A stretch of 15,996 nt of DNA from DASXMT01 sp036521415 (GTDB lineage: Bacteria; Actinomycetota; Acidimicrobiia; Acidimicrobiales; RAAP-2), in contig DATDHU010000137.1 in assembly GCA_036521415.1 (NCBI GenBank), positions 1 through 15,996 of the forward strand, read 5' to 3'. Under the pieces are notes generated by a model. That model was not told the DNA's origin. It did no database searches and was given only the letters and a program-made list of their open reading frames with translations. This document shows positions 6,411 through 15,996 of this stretch, one piece after another. Positions within the stretch are counted from its first letter, which is position 1. Every line of letters begins with the position of its first letter. The position numbers and the translations under genes are program-made.

Positions 6411-7815
6411 CGCCGCCGCCCGCCAACCCGGCGCCGCCCGCACCGCCCCGGAAGCGACCGCCTCCGCCTCCGAAGCCGCCCGCTCCGCCGCCCCCGGCGC
6501 CTCCGAACAGGCTGGCCCTCCCGGCGCCGGCGACACCGTTGAACTTGACCACTCGCTCGAGCACCTTCTCCCCTGCGGTGAGCCCGGTGGTGACCTGGGT
6601 CTCGCCGCCGGAGCTCACCCCGGTGGTGACCGGGCGCGAGACGTTGTTCCCGTTCTGGACCACCGTGACCGTCGACTGGCCGCTCGCGTAGGAGATGGCC
6701 GCCGTCGGGACCTGGACAACGTTGTTGAGCTGCTTGACGATGATGGACACGCTGGCCGTCGACCCGGCGTAGAGCCCGCTCGGGCTGCCGGTGACTGCGA
6801 TGGACACCGGGAACGTCGCCACGGTCGAGCTCTGGGTGGCGATCAACCCGACCGACGAGACGGTGCCGTAGACCGGGGTGGTCGAGCCGCTCGGCGTGAT
6901 GACCGCCTGGTCGCCCTGGGCGACCTGGCCGACCTGGGTGTCGTCCACGGAGGTGCTGACCACGAAGCTGTTGGTCGAGATGACCACGATCTGTGCCGAC
7001 GAAGAGCTCGACGAACTGCTCGAGGACGAGGAGCTCGAGCTGGACGCGGCCGAATTCGCCGAGGCCGCCGACAGCCCACTGCCGGTGCCCCCCGAGCCGG
7101 TGCCGCCGGAGCCGGTGGCCCCCGAATCGGTGCCGCCCGAACCGGTGACGCCCGAGCCCGAACCGGAGCTCGACACCTGCTGTCCCACGGTGAGGCTGAC
7201 CGATGCGACCGTCCCGGCGATGGACGAGGTCAGCGAGGCATTGGCCAGATTGGTCTGCGCCGAGGTCAGCTGTGATTGCGCCGAGGTGACCGATGCCTGG
7301 TCGGCGGCGATCTGGCTCGAGGAGGCGCTGCCCGACTGGTCGCTCGACAACTTGGCCTGTGCCGCGGTGAGCGAGGACTGAGCCGCATTGACGGTGGCCT
7401 GGAGGGCGGACGGGTCGACGGTGGCCAGCGTCTGGCCGGCCGTGACCGTCTGGCCGGCACTGACGTCGACGCCGGTGACCGTGCCCGATACGCCGAAGTT
7501 CAAGTTGGCCTGTTGGGCGGGCTCGATGGTCCCGGATGCGGACACGGTCTGCTTCATGGTGCCGGTGGTGACACTGACCGTCTGGGTGGTCACCTCCAGC
7601 GCAGGTGCGGTGGAGCTGCTGGTGCCGAGCCAGGCACCGATGCCGGTACCGGCGGCGACAACGGCCACGGCGGCGACAACCACGATCTTCCTCCGCCGGA
7701 ACCGCTGTTTCGGGTCCGCCCCGACCTCGCCTTCGATGATCGGCACCTGCTGGGTGGCCTCGTCAAGACGCACGGGTGCGTCGGCCCACTCGGTGCCACT
7801 GGCTTTGGTCCCCAC
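6394..7815 (-). CDS. MacA/HlyD-like membrane-fusion (adaptor) protein, first gene of the export operon
   Basis: A 473-residue adaptor. A 43-residue cytoplasmic N-terminus ending in RFRRRK precedes one membrane segment (about 43-64). NFGVSGTVTGVDVSAGQTVTAGQTLATVD (106-134) is the first lipoyl-like half, and SSIAGTVASVSLTVGQQV (197-214) the second. Between them lies a short two-helix hairpin (about 135-193) rich in Ala, Gln and Ser. An SG/TG-rich stretch (215-249) and a run of 16 serines (258-273) link the lipoyl unit to the beta-barrel domain (about 274-425), which ends in GLTAGEKVLERVVKF. A Gly-rich tail with Phe/Arg (430-473) follows. I chose the GTG at 7815-7813 because GAGGAG sits 5 nt upstream; the in-frame GTG at 7839 has no ribosome site. 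This is the promoter-proximal gene and overlaps the ATPase gene by 8 bp. The role as partner of the MacB-like pair is inferred from domains and position. Confidence 0.85.
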   Translation of the reverse strand: MGTKASGTEWADAPVRLDEATQQVPIIEGEVGADPKQRFRRRKIVVVAAVAVVAAGTGIGAWLGTSSSTAPALEVTTQTVSVTTGTMKQTVSASGTIEPAQQANLNFGVSGTVTGVDVSAGQTVTAGQTLATVDPSALQATVNAAQSSLTAAQAKLSSDQSGSASSSQIAADQASVTSAQSQLTSAQTNLANASLTSSIAGTVASVSLTVGQQVSSSGSGSGVTGSGGTDSGATGSGGTGSGGTGSGLSAASANSAASSSSSSSSSSSSSSSSAQIVVISTNSFVVSTSVDDTQVGQVAQGDQAVITPSGSTTPVYGTVSSVGLIATQSSTVATFPVSIAVTGSPSGLYAGSTASVSIIVKQLNNVVQVPTAAISYASGQSTVTVVQNGNNVSRPVTTGVSSGGETQVTTGLTAGEKVLERVVKFNGVAGAGRASLFGGAGGGGAGGFGGGGGRFRGGAGGAGLAGGGGGIGG

Positions 7816-7820
7816 TGGTT

Positions 7821-7826
7821 CTCCTC
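7821..7826 (-). promoter_or_regulatory. Ribosome-binding site that sets the first adaptor's start
   Basis: GAGGAG on the minus strand, 5 nt before the GTG at 7815. It decides the start in favour of this GTG over the upstream in-frame GTG at 7839, which would place the site inside the coding region. Confidence 0.75.
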
Positions 7827-7976
7827 GTCTGGAACACACCCGGTCCGGTCGGTTCGGGCCACGGGTAGGACGGTGTGCCTGTGCAGCAACCTGCGCCAGA
7901 AGTTGAACCGCGGACTCTCAGAGCAGGCTCGGATCAACCTGTGTGCCCGCTTAGAAACCATCGTCGGTGGCGTGAA

Positions 7977-8018
7977 GGCGCCGGCGGGAAGGCGCCGGCG
8001 GGAAAGTGCCGGCGGGAA
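7977..8018. repeat. Three tandem 14-bp repeats upstream of the pyr promoter
   Basis: GGCGCCGGCGGGAA occurs exactly at 7977-7990 and 7991-8004. A third copy with two changes at its start (AGTGCCGGCGGGAA) is at 8005-8018, and the first four bases of a further unit follow at 8019. The array ends about 44 bp before the -10-like box. It is too GC-rich for an AT-type upstream element. It could be a protein-binding array or replication slippage. Confidence 0.85.
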
Positions 8019-8062
8019 GGCGTGGTGCACGTGGAACAGGCGCGCCTCGCAGGGCGAGCAGG

Positions 8063-8068
8063 TATAGT
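8063..8068 (+). promoter_or_regulatory. Candidate -10 box for the pyr operon
   Basis: TATAGT fits the TAnnnT pattern of housekeeping sigma factors in high-GC Gram-positive bacteria and stands out in this GC-rich stretch. No clear -35 is visible at 16-19 bp upstream, which is common in actinobacterial promoters. Transcription would start near 8075-8078, leaving a leader of about 45-50 nt that begins right at the PyrR-binding hairpin. Confidence 0.5.
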
Positions 8069-8078
8069 CGGCTCCTGA

Positions 8079-8109
8079 CCGTGAAACGGGTCCCGTGAGG
8101 CCCGTACGG
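8079..8109 (+). ncRNA. PyrR-binding RNA hairpin in the pyr leader
   Basis: The leader folds into the known PyrR-binding shape. The lower stem is CCGT (8079-8082) with ACGG (8106-8109). A 5'-side GAA bulge follows (8083-8085). The upper stem is ACGGGTC (8086-8092) with GGCCCGT (8099-8105), including a U-G pair, closing a CCGTGA hexaloop (8093-8098). The loop region matches the consensus UCCNGNGAGG as TCCCGTGAGG. The hairpin ends 2 nt before the Shine-Dalgarno of pyrR, and no antiterminator/terminator pair is visible. UMP-bound PyrR would therefore probably block translation initiation, as described for mycobacteria, rather than attenuate transcription as in Bacillus. Confidence 0.88.
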
Positions 8110-8111
8110 AC

Positions 8112-8119
8112 AGGAGGAG
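8112..8119 (+). promoter_or_regulatory. Strong Shine-Dalgarno of pyrR, beside the PyrR hairpin
   Basis: AGGAGGAG, with its AGGAGG core 5 nt before the GTG at 8123. It is the only strong ribosome site at the head of the pyr operon and lies directly against the 3' foot of the PyrR-binding hairpin, so protein bound there could occlude it. Confidence 0.8.
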
Positions 8120-8122
8120 CAG

Positions 8123-8692
8123 GTGGCCGAACGCGAACGCAGCCATACCCGACCACGGGGTGCTGTCTTCGTTCCCCGTGCTCAGGTGATGTCGGCAGCC
8201 GACGTCCACCGAGCGGTGACCCGCATGGCTCACGAGATCGCGGAGCGGAACCGCGGCCTTCGCGACCTGGTGTTGGTCGGGCTCCAGACCGGCGGCATCG
8301 CCATCGCCCGGCGCCTGGCCGCCGCCCTCGAGGGCGCCGAGGGAGCGACCATTCCCGTCGGCACCTTGGACGTGGCTTTCTACCGGGACGACATCGGGCT
8401 CCGGCCCGTCCTCCCCGAAGCGGTGACCGATATCTCCTTCGACCTGACCGGGACGACCGTGGTCCTGGTGGACGACGTCCTCTTCACCGGGCGGACCATC
8501 CGGGCCGCCCTCAATGCCCTCGGGGAGTACGGGCGGGCCCAGGCGGTGCAGCTGGCCGTCATGGTCGACCGTGGGCACCGCGAGCTGCCCATCCGCCCCG
8601 ACTACGTCGGCAAGAACCTGCCCACCCGGCGCGACGAGATGGTCGACGTCACCGAGGACGGGGTGGCCCTGGGCGACCTGGTGTCGCGGTGA
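8123..8692 (+). CDS. pyrR: Bifunctional pyr operon regulator / uracil phosphoribosyltransferase PyrR
   Basis: A 189-residue protein, the usual length for PyrR (~180-190). It senses UMP/UTP, binds the pyr leader RNA, and in many species also makes UMP from uracil and PRPP. The type I phosphoribosyltransferase PRPP-binding loop is VVLVDDVLFTGRT (113-125). Other PyrR features are LVGLQTGGIAIARRL (51-65), LDVAFYRDD (82-90), the flexible loop around 91-108, VMVDRGHRELPIRPDYVGKNLPT (147-169) and the C-terminal DEMVDVTEDG. GTG start with a strong Shine-Dalgarno. It is first in the operon, directly behind its own RNA target, which implies autoregulation. Its stop overlaps the pyrB start as GTGA. Confidence 0.97.
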   Translation: MAERERSHTRPRGAVFVPRAQVMSAADVHRAVTRMAHEIAERNRGLRDLVLVGLQTGGIAIARRLAAALEGAEGATIPVGTLDVAFYRDDIGLRPVLPEAVTDISFDLTGTTVVLVDDVLFTGRTIRAALNALGEYGRAQAVQLAVMVDRGHRELPIRPDYVGKNLPTRRDEMVDVTEDGVALGDLVSR

Positions 8693-9699
8693 AGCACCTG
8701 CTGGGCGTGGACGACCTGGGCCGGGACGGCATCGTCGAAGTCCTCCAGTTGGCCGACTCGTTCGTCGAGGTGGCCCAGCGGGCCAATCCGAAGGTACCCG
8801 CCCTGCGGGGCCGGACCGTGGCCACGCTGTTCTTCGAGGACTCCACTCGAACCCGGGTGTCGTTCGAGACTGCGGCCAAGCGTCTCTCTGCCGACGTCCT
8901 GTCCTTCGCCGCCGGCTCCTCGTCCCTCAAGAAGGGCGAATCGCTGCGGGACACGGTGGAGACGATCGAAGCCATGGGGATCGACGCGGTCATCGTCCGG
9001 CACTCGTCGTCCGGTGCCCCCTTCCAGGTGGCCAACTGGGTGACCAACTCGTGCGTGATCAACGCCGGCGACGGCTGGCACGAGCATCCCACCCAGGCCC
9101 TGTTGGACCTTTACACCGTCCGCCAGGTGGTGGGGGACGAGAGCATGGACTGCTTCGAGGGCCTGCCGGTCGCCATCGTCGGGGACATCCGCCACAGCCG
9201 GGTGGCCCGGTCCCAGGTGGCGGCGTACGGCGCCATGGGGGCTGAGGTGACCCTGGTCGCACCGGCCACCTTGTTGCCCCCCTCGCTGGAGGGCTGGCCC
9301 ATCTCGGGAACGAGCCACGATCTCGACGACGTGCTGGCCAAGGCGGCCGTGGTCTCGCTGCTCCGCATCCAGGCCGAACGGGGGAGCGCGGGGTTCGTTC
9401 CCAGCTTGCGGGAGTACACCGCCGGCTATGGGCTGACGGCGCGGCGGGCGGCCCTCCTCCGCCCCGAGGCCATCGTCCTCCACCCCGGTCCGATGGTGCG
9501 GGGGGTGGAGATCGCCTCGGAGGTCGCCGACCTGGCCTCCGCCCACATGACCCGCCAGGTCAGCAACGGGGTGGCCATCCGCATGGCCGTCCTCTTCCTG
9601 CTCCTGGGCCAGGGATCGATCGGCGGCATCCATGGCGGGTTGGACCCTCACGAATCCCCGGAGCCGGCGGACGGGGCCGACGAGGAGACCGATGGCTGA
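8689..9699 (+). CDS. pyrB: Aspartate carbamoyltransferase catalytic chain
   Basis: A 336-residue enzyme joining carbamoyl phosphate and aspartate, the committed step of pyrimidine synthesis. Carbamoyl-phosphate loop: FFEDSTRTRVSFE (48-60), with the STRTR motif at 52-56. KKGESL (81-86) is the flexible loop supplying Lys from a neighbouring subunit. Arg103-His104 and HPTQ (133-136) are active-site residues. The aspartate domain has VAIVGDIRHSRVARS (161-175) and HPGPMVRGVEI (265-275). An acidic/Gly-rich tail of about 20 residues extends beyond the usual C-terminus. The GTG start at 8689 overlaps the pyrR stop, and the family start MKHLLGVDDL supports it; the longer frame upstream is pyrR shadow. 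No regulatory PyrI gene lies nearby, as expected for this lineage. Confidence 0.97.
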   Translation: MKHLLGVDDLGRDGIVEVLQLADSFVEVAQRANPKVPALRGRTVATLFFEDSTRTRVSFETAAKRLSADVLSFAAGSSSLKKGESLRDTVETIEAMGIDAVIVRHSSSGAPFQVANWVTNSCVINAGDGWHEHPTQALLDLYTVRQVVGDESMDCFEGLPVAIVGDIRHSRVARSQVAAYGAMGAEVTLVAPATLLPPSLEGWPISGTSHDLDDVLAKAAVVSLLRIQAERGSAGFVPSLREYTAGYGLTARRAALLRPEAIVLHPGPMVRGVEIASEVADLASAHMTRQVSNGVAIRMAVLFLLLGQGSIGGIHGGLDPHESPEPADGADEETDG

Positions 9700-10981
9700 G
9701 CCCACGTTCATCATCACCGGCGGCACGGTCATCGACGCCGCCGGCGAGCGGCGAGCCGACGTCCTCGTCTCTGAGGGCCTGGTACGCGAGGTGGCCGAAG
9801 GGCTCGACGTCCCGCTCGGGTCCACGGTGCTCGACGCCGGCGGCTGCGTTGTCGCTCCCGGACTGGTCGACCTCCACACCCACCTCCGAGAGCCGGGACG
9901 AGAAGAGGCGGAGACGGTGGAGACCGGGACGCGGGCCGCAGCGCTGGGTGGCTACACGGCGGTCGTGGCCATGCCCAACACCGACCCACCCCTGGACACA
10001 GCTGCCGCAGTGCGCCAGGTGCTCGAGCTCGGACGAACGGCATCGGCCCAGGTGGCGGTGGCGGGGGCCATCACCGTCGGCCGAGCCGGTGAGCGCCTGG
10101 CCCCCATGGCCGAGCTGGCCGAACTCGGTGTCCGCCTGTTCACCGACGACGGCGCCGGGGTCCAGTCGGCCGGACTGATGCGCAAGGCCCTCGAGTACGC
10201 CCGGGGCATCGGGGTGACCTTGGCCCAGCACTGCGAGGACGGGTCGCTGGCCTGTGACGGCGCCATGCACGAGGGAGCGTGGTCGAGCCGGCTGGGCATC
10301 CCCGGGATGCCGGCAGCGGCCGAGGAGGTCATGGTGGCCCGGGACATCGCCTTGTCCGGGCTGACCGGTGCCCCGGTCCACTTCCTCCACCTGTCGACGG
10401 CGGCATCGATCGACCTCGTGCGCCGGGCCAAGGCCGACGGGCTGGCCGTGACGGCCGAGGCCGCACCGCACCATTTCACGCTCACCGACGCCGAGACCGC
10501 CGGGTACGACCCGGTGTTCAAGGTGAACCCGCCGCTGCGGCCCCGCTCCGACGTCGACGCGGTCCGGGCCGGACTGGCCGACGGCGCCATCGACGCCATC
10601 GCCACCGATCATGCCCCCCACACGCCCGAGACCAAGGACCAGCCGTTCGACCAGGCCCCTCCGGGCATGCTCGGCCTGGAGACGGCGCTGGCCCTGGCCC
10701 TGACCGAACTCGACCTGCCCCTGTCCTCGGTGCTCGCCCTCCTCAGCTGGCAGCCGGCAGCCATCGCCGGCCTGACCGAGGACCACGGTGGGCCCGTCGT
10801 CCCCGGGGCGGCGGCCAACCTGTGCGTGATCGACCCCGCCGAGACCTGGACGGTCGACCCCGCCGCCCTGGCCAGCCGCAGCCGGAACACCCCCTACGCC
10901 GGCCGGGCCCTGACCGGACGGGTTCGCCACACCGTGCTGCGCGGCCTGCCGACGGTGCTCGAGTACGAGGCCCAGCGTTGA
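9692..10981 (+). CDS. pyrC: Dihydroorotase (type I, multifunctional-complex class)
   Basis: A 429-residue amidohydrolase that cyclises N-carbamoyl-aspartate to dihydroorotate. Metal and active-site residues are all present: His62 and His64 in DLHTHLREPG, Asp153 in FTDDGAGVQ, His180 in LAQHCED, His233 in VHFLHLST and Asp306 in IATDHAPHT. These match the Aquifex-type (class I) enzymes that often associate with PyrB. MPNTDPP (94-100) is also diagnostic. I chose the ATG at 9692 because GAGGAG lies 5 nt upstream and the family begins near there; the frame opens earlier at 9632 inside pyrB. The ATGGCTGA overlap shares 8 bp with the end of pyrB, so translation is coupled. The complete metal site argues for an active enzyme rather than an inactive PyrC' partner. 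Confidence 0.97.
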   Translation: MAEPTFIITGGTVIDAAGERRADVLVSEGLVREVAEGLDVPLGSTVLDAGGCVVAPGLVDLHTHLREPGREEAETVETGTRAAALGGYTAVVAMPNTDPPLDTAAAVRQVLELGRTASAQVAVAGAITVGRAGERLAPMAELAELGVRLFTDDGAGVQSAGLMRKALEYARGIGVTLAQHCEDGSLACDGAMHEGAWSSRLGIPGMPAAAEEVMVARDIALSGLTGAPVHFLHLSTAASIDLVRRAKADGLAVTAEAAPHHFTLTDAETAGYDPVFKVNPPLRPRSDVDAVRAGLADGAIDAIATDHAPHTPETKDQPFDQAPPGMLGLETALALALTELDLPLSSVLALLSWQPAAIAGLTEDHGGPVVPGAAANLCVIDPAETWTVDPAALASRSRNTPYAGRALTGRVRHTVLRGLPTVLEYEAQR

Positions 10982-11000
10982 GCCGGGCGACGGCCCCTGT

Positions 11001-12100
11001 GTGGTCGGGCCCCAGGCCGTGAGCACCGACGCCCTGCTGGTCCTGGCCGACGGACAGGTCTTCGAGGGAGAGGCCATCGGGTCGGTGCCGCCCGGGGGCC
11101 TGGCCACCGGTGAGGCCGTCTTCAACACCGTCCTGTCCGGGTACCAAGAGGTCCTCACCGACCCGTCCTACGCCGGCCAGGTCATCGCCTTCACCTACCC
11201 CCACATCGGCAACTACGGGGTGAACCGGACCGACGAGGAGGCGGCCGTCCCGCACTGCAACGGCATCATCGTCCGGGACCTGGCCGAGCGACCGAGCAGC
11301 TGGCGCTCGGCCGAGGCGCTCGAGGACTTCCTCGTCCGCCACGCCGTCCCCGGGGTGACCGGGATCGATACCCGCCGGCTGACCCGGCACCTCCGCGACT
11401 CGGGCGCCATGCCCTGTGCGTTCGGGACCGCGTCCGAGCGAGAGCTGCTCGCCGCGGCGCGGGCCGCCGTGCCGACCGACGGTGTGGACTTCGTCTCCCG
11501 GGTCACGACAGCCGAGTCGTACAGGCGGGGAGACGGTCCCTACCGGGTGGTGGCCTACGACTTCGGCATCAAAGAGACCATGCTGCGCCATCTGGCCGAG
11601 ATAGCCACGGTGACCGTGGTCCCGGCGTCGACGCCGGCCGACGAGGTCCTCGGCCTCTCGCCCCACGGGGTCTTCCTGTCCAACGGCCCCGGCGATCCGG
11701 CCGCGCTGTCCGCCATCAGCACCGAGATCGCCCGATTGGTGGGCGAGGTACCCATCTTCGGCATCTGCCTGGGGCACCAGCTCCTGGCCACCGCCGTGGG
11801 CGGGTCCACGTTCAAGCTCCCCTTCGGCCATCACGGCGGCAACCACCCCGTACAGCGCCTGTCCACCGGCCAGGTGGAGATCACGTCCCAGAATCACAAC
11901 TACGCGGTAGCCGAGGGTTCGGTCCCAGACGCAGAGGTCACCCACCGCAACCTCAACGATGGGGTGATCGAGGGCATCGCCATCCGAGAGGCGGCGGCGT
12001 TCAGCGTGCAGTACCACCCCGAGGCCGGCCCGGGCCCCCACGACGCCCGCTACCTGTTCGACGAGTTCACCTCGGTGATGGACGACCGGGGGGCGCCCTG

Positions 12101-12101
<1 letters not shown>
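11001..12101 (+). CDS. carA: Carbamoyl-phosphate synthase small (glutaminase) subunit
   Basis: A 366-residue glutaminase subunit that releases ammonia from glutamine and channels it to CarB. The N-terminal CarA domain spans about 10-170 (GEAVFNTVLSGYQEVLTDPSYAGQ, FTYPHIGNYGVN, GVTGIDTRRLTRHLR). The class I amidotransferase domain has FLSNGPGDP (225-233), the nucleophile Cys256 in GICLGHQ, SQNHNYAV (296-303), and His339/Glu341 in VQYHPE. The start is uncertain: the GTG at 11001 gives MVGPQAV, while the GTG at 11019 gives MSTDALLVLADG, closer to the family's usual start. Neither has a good Shine-Dalgarno. The 19-37 bp gap after pyrC is the only true gap in the operon. Its TGA overlaps the carB ATG by one base (TGATG). 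Confidence 0.96.
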
Positions 12102-15438
<3,337 letters not shown>

Positions 15439-15442
<4 letters not shown>

Positions 15443-15996
15443 GCCCGGCCGGCGGTGGCTCGGGCGGATCGGGTCGCCTGGACCGGGTTCGGCGGGCCTG
15501 GCGGGCCGCCTCGGGTACGGACGTGGACCTGTCCACCCGGGTCGGATCGATCACGCTCCCCAACCCGGTGATGACGGCGTCGGGGACGTCCGGTCACACC
15601 GACGAGCTCGGCACCTACTTCCCGTTGGGAGACCTGGGTGCGGTCGTCGTGAAGTCGCTGTCGGTCGATCCGTGGCCCGGCAATCCAGCTCCCCGCGTGC
15701 ACCAGACGCCGTCGGGCATGTTGAACAGCGTGGGCCTCCAGGGTCCCGGTATCGAGGCATGGTGGCGCGAGGACCTGCCTCCGCTGGTCGCCTCCGGTGC
15801 CCGCGTGGTGGTGAGCATCTGGGGGCAACGGGTGGACGACTACGCACGAGCGGCCAAACAGCTGGGCCAGGTGATGGCGTCCTCCGCCGACGCCGGGGAC
15901 CCGACGCCCATCGTCGCCGTCGAGATCAACGTGAGCTGCCCCAACCTCGAGGATCGCCGCAGGCTGTTCGCCCCTTCGCCGACGGCCACGGCCGAG
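15439..15996 (+). CDS. pyrD: Dihydroorotate dehydrogenase, class 1 (3' end outside window)
   Basis: The first 186 residues of an FMN enzyme oxidising dihydroorotate to orotate; the frame is open at the window end. Family blocks: NPVMTASGTSG (42-52), the FMN-contacting Lys72 in VVVKSLSVDPWPGNPAPRV, GMLNSVGLQGPG (93-104), and EINVSCPN (162-169), whose Cys167 is in the position of the class 1 catalytic base. This is the cytosolic class 1 pattern (closest to 1B), not the membrane-bound class 2 with its Ser base. A Gly/Ser-rich, basic extension of about 28 residues precedes the core. The ATG overlaps the carB stop as ATGA. Class 1B enzymes usually need an iron-sulfur/FAD partner, PyrK; none lies between carB and pyrD, so it would have to be downstream or elsewhere. 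Confidence 0.93.

Larger units (their letters stand above)
7816..8122. other. Divergent intergenic control region
   Basis: This 307-bp stretch separates the minus-strand export operon from the plus-strand pyr operon. No open frame here looks like a gene. The right half holds the tandem 14-bp repeats, a -10-like box and the PyrR-binding leader. The left half (7827-7970) should contain the export operon's promoter, but I found no convincing -35/-10 pair there on the minus strand. CTCGC-AGG-GCGAG (8046-8058) is a perfect short inverted repeat just upstream of the pyr -10 box and could be an operator. Confidence 0.7.

Noticed and set aside
6402..6536. N-terminal extension of the ABC ATPase by about 45 Ala/Gly-rich residues.
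   Set aside because: It overlaps the Gly-rich tail of the adaptor gene, is not family-like, and the GTG at 6401 gives the normal length with a suitable overlap.
7977..8018. CRISPR-like array.
   Set aside because: The units are 14 bp, directly abutting, with no spacers and no cas genes; it is a simple tandem repeat.

Overview
This is a GC-rich bacterial window. It looks like a monoderm Actinomycetota chromosome, possibly of the Acidimicrobiia type. The support is the high GC with strong third-position bias, the frequent GTG starts (all five genes of the minus-strand operon, plus pyrR, pyrB and probably carA), and the pyrR-pyrB-pyrC-carA-carB order with overlapping genes. The taxonomic placement is inference. 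No tRNA, rRNA, CRISPR array, insertion sequence or phage gene was recognised.

Region 1 (1-1597, plus strand) holds the 3' end of one type III (CaiB/BaiF family) CoA-transferase gene and a complete second one, joined by an ATGA overlap. By eye this block is clearly less GC-rich than the rest, and it ends convergently against the next block.

Region 2 (7815 down to 1652, minus strand) is a five-gene export operon. In transcription order it encodes a MacA/HlyD-like membrane-fusion adaptor with a poly-Ser/SG linker and a Gly-rich tail, a MacB/LolD-type ABC ATPase, a MacB/FtsX-type permease, a secreted protein with two DUF5666-like repeats, and a second, larger adaptor with long low-complexity linkers. 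The adaptor/ATPase and DUF5666-like/adaptor junctions share a perfect 18-bp sequence that encodes the end of one protein (GIGG-stop) and the start of the next (GTG-Ala-Asp) in overlapping frames. Two different adaptors, one ATPase/permease pair and a secreted repeat protein in an organism probably lacking an outer membrane make this the most unusual part of the window.

Region 3 (7816-8122) is the divergent control region. It contains three tandem 14-bp GC-rich repeats, a TATAGT -10-like box, and a near-canonical PyrR-binding RNA hairpin (CNGNGA hexaloop, 5'-side purine bulge) that ends 2 nt before the pyrR Shine-Dalgarno.

Region 4 (8123-15996, plus strand) is the de novo UMP operon: pyrR, pyrB, pyrC, carA, carB and the start of pyrD (class 1 dihydroorotate dehydrogenase, cut by the window end). 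Four of the five junctions overlap, so the genes are probably translationally coupled. The products make carbamoyl phosphate (CarAB), carbamoyl aspartate (PyrB), dihydroorotate (PyrC) and orotate (PyrD). PyrR probably shuts the operon down by binding its own leader when UMP is high.
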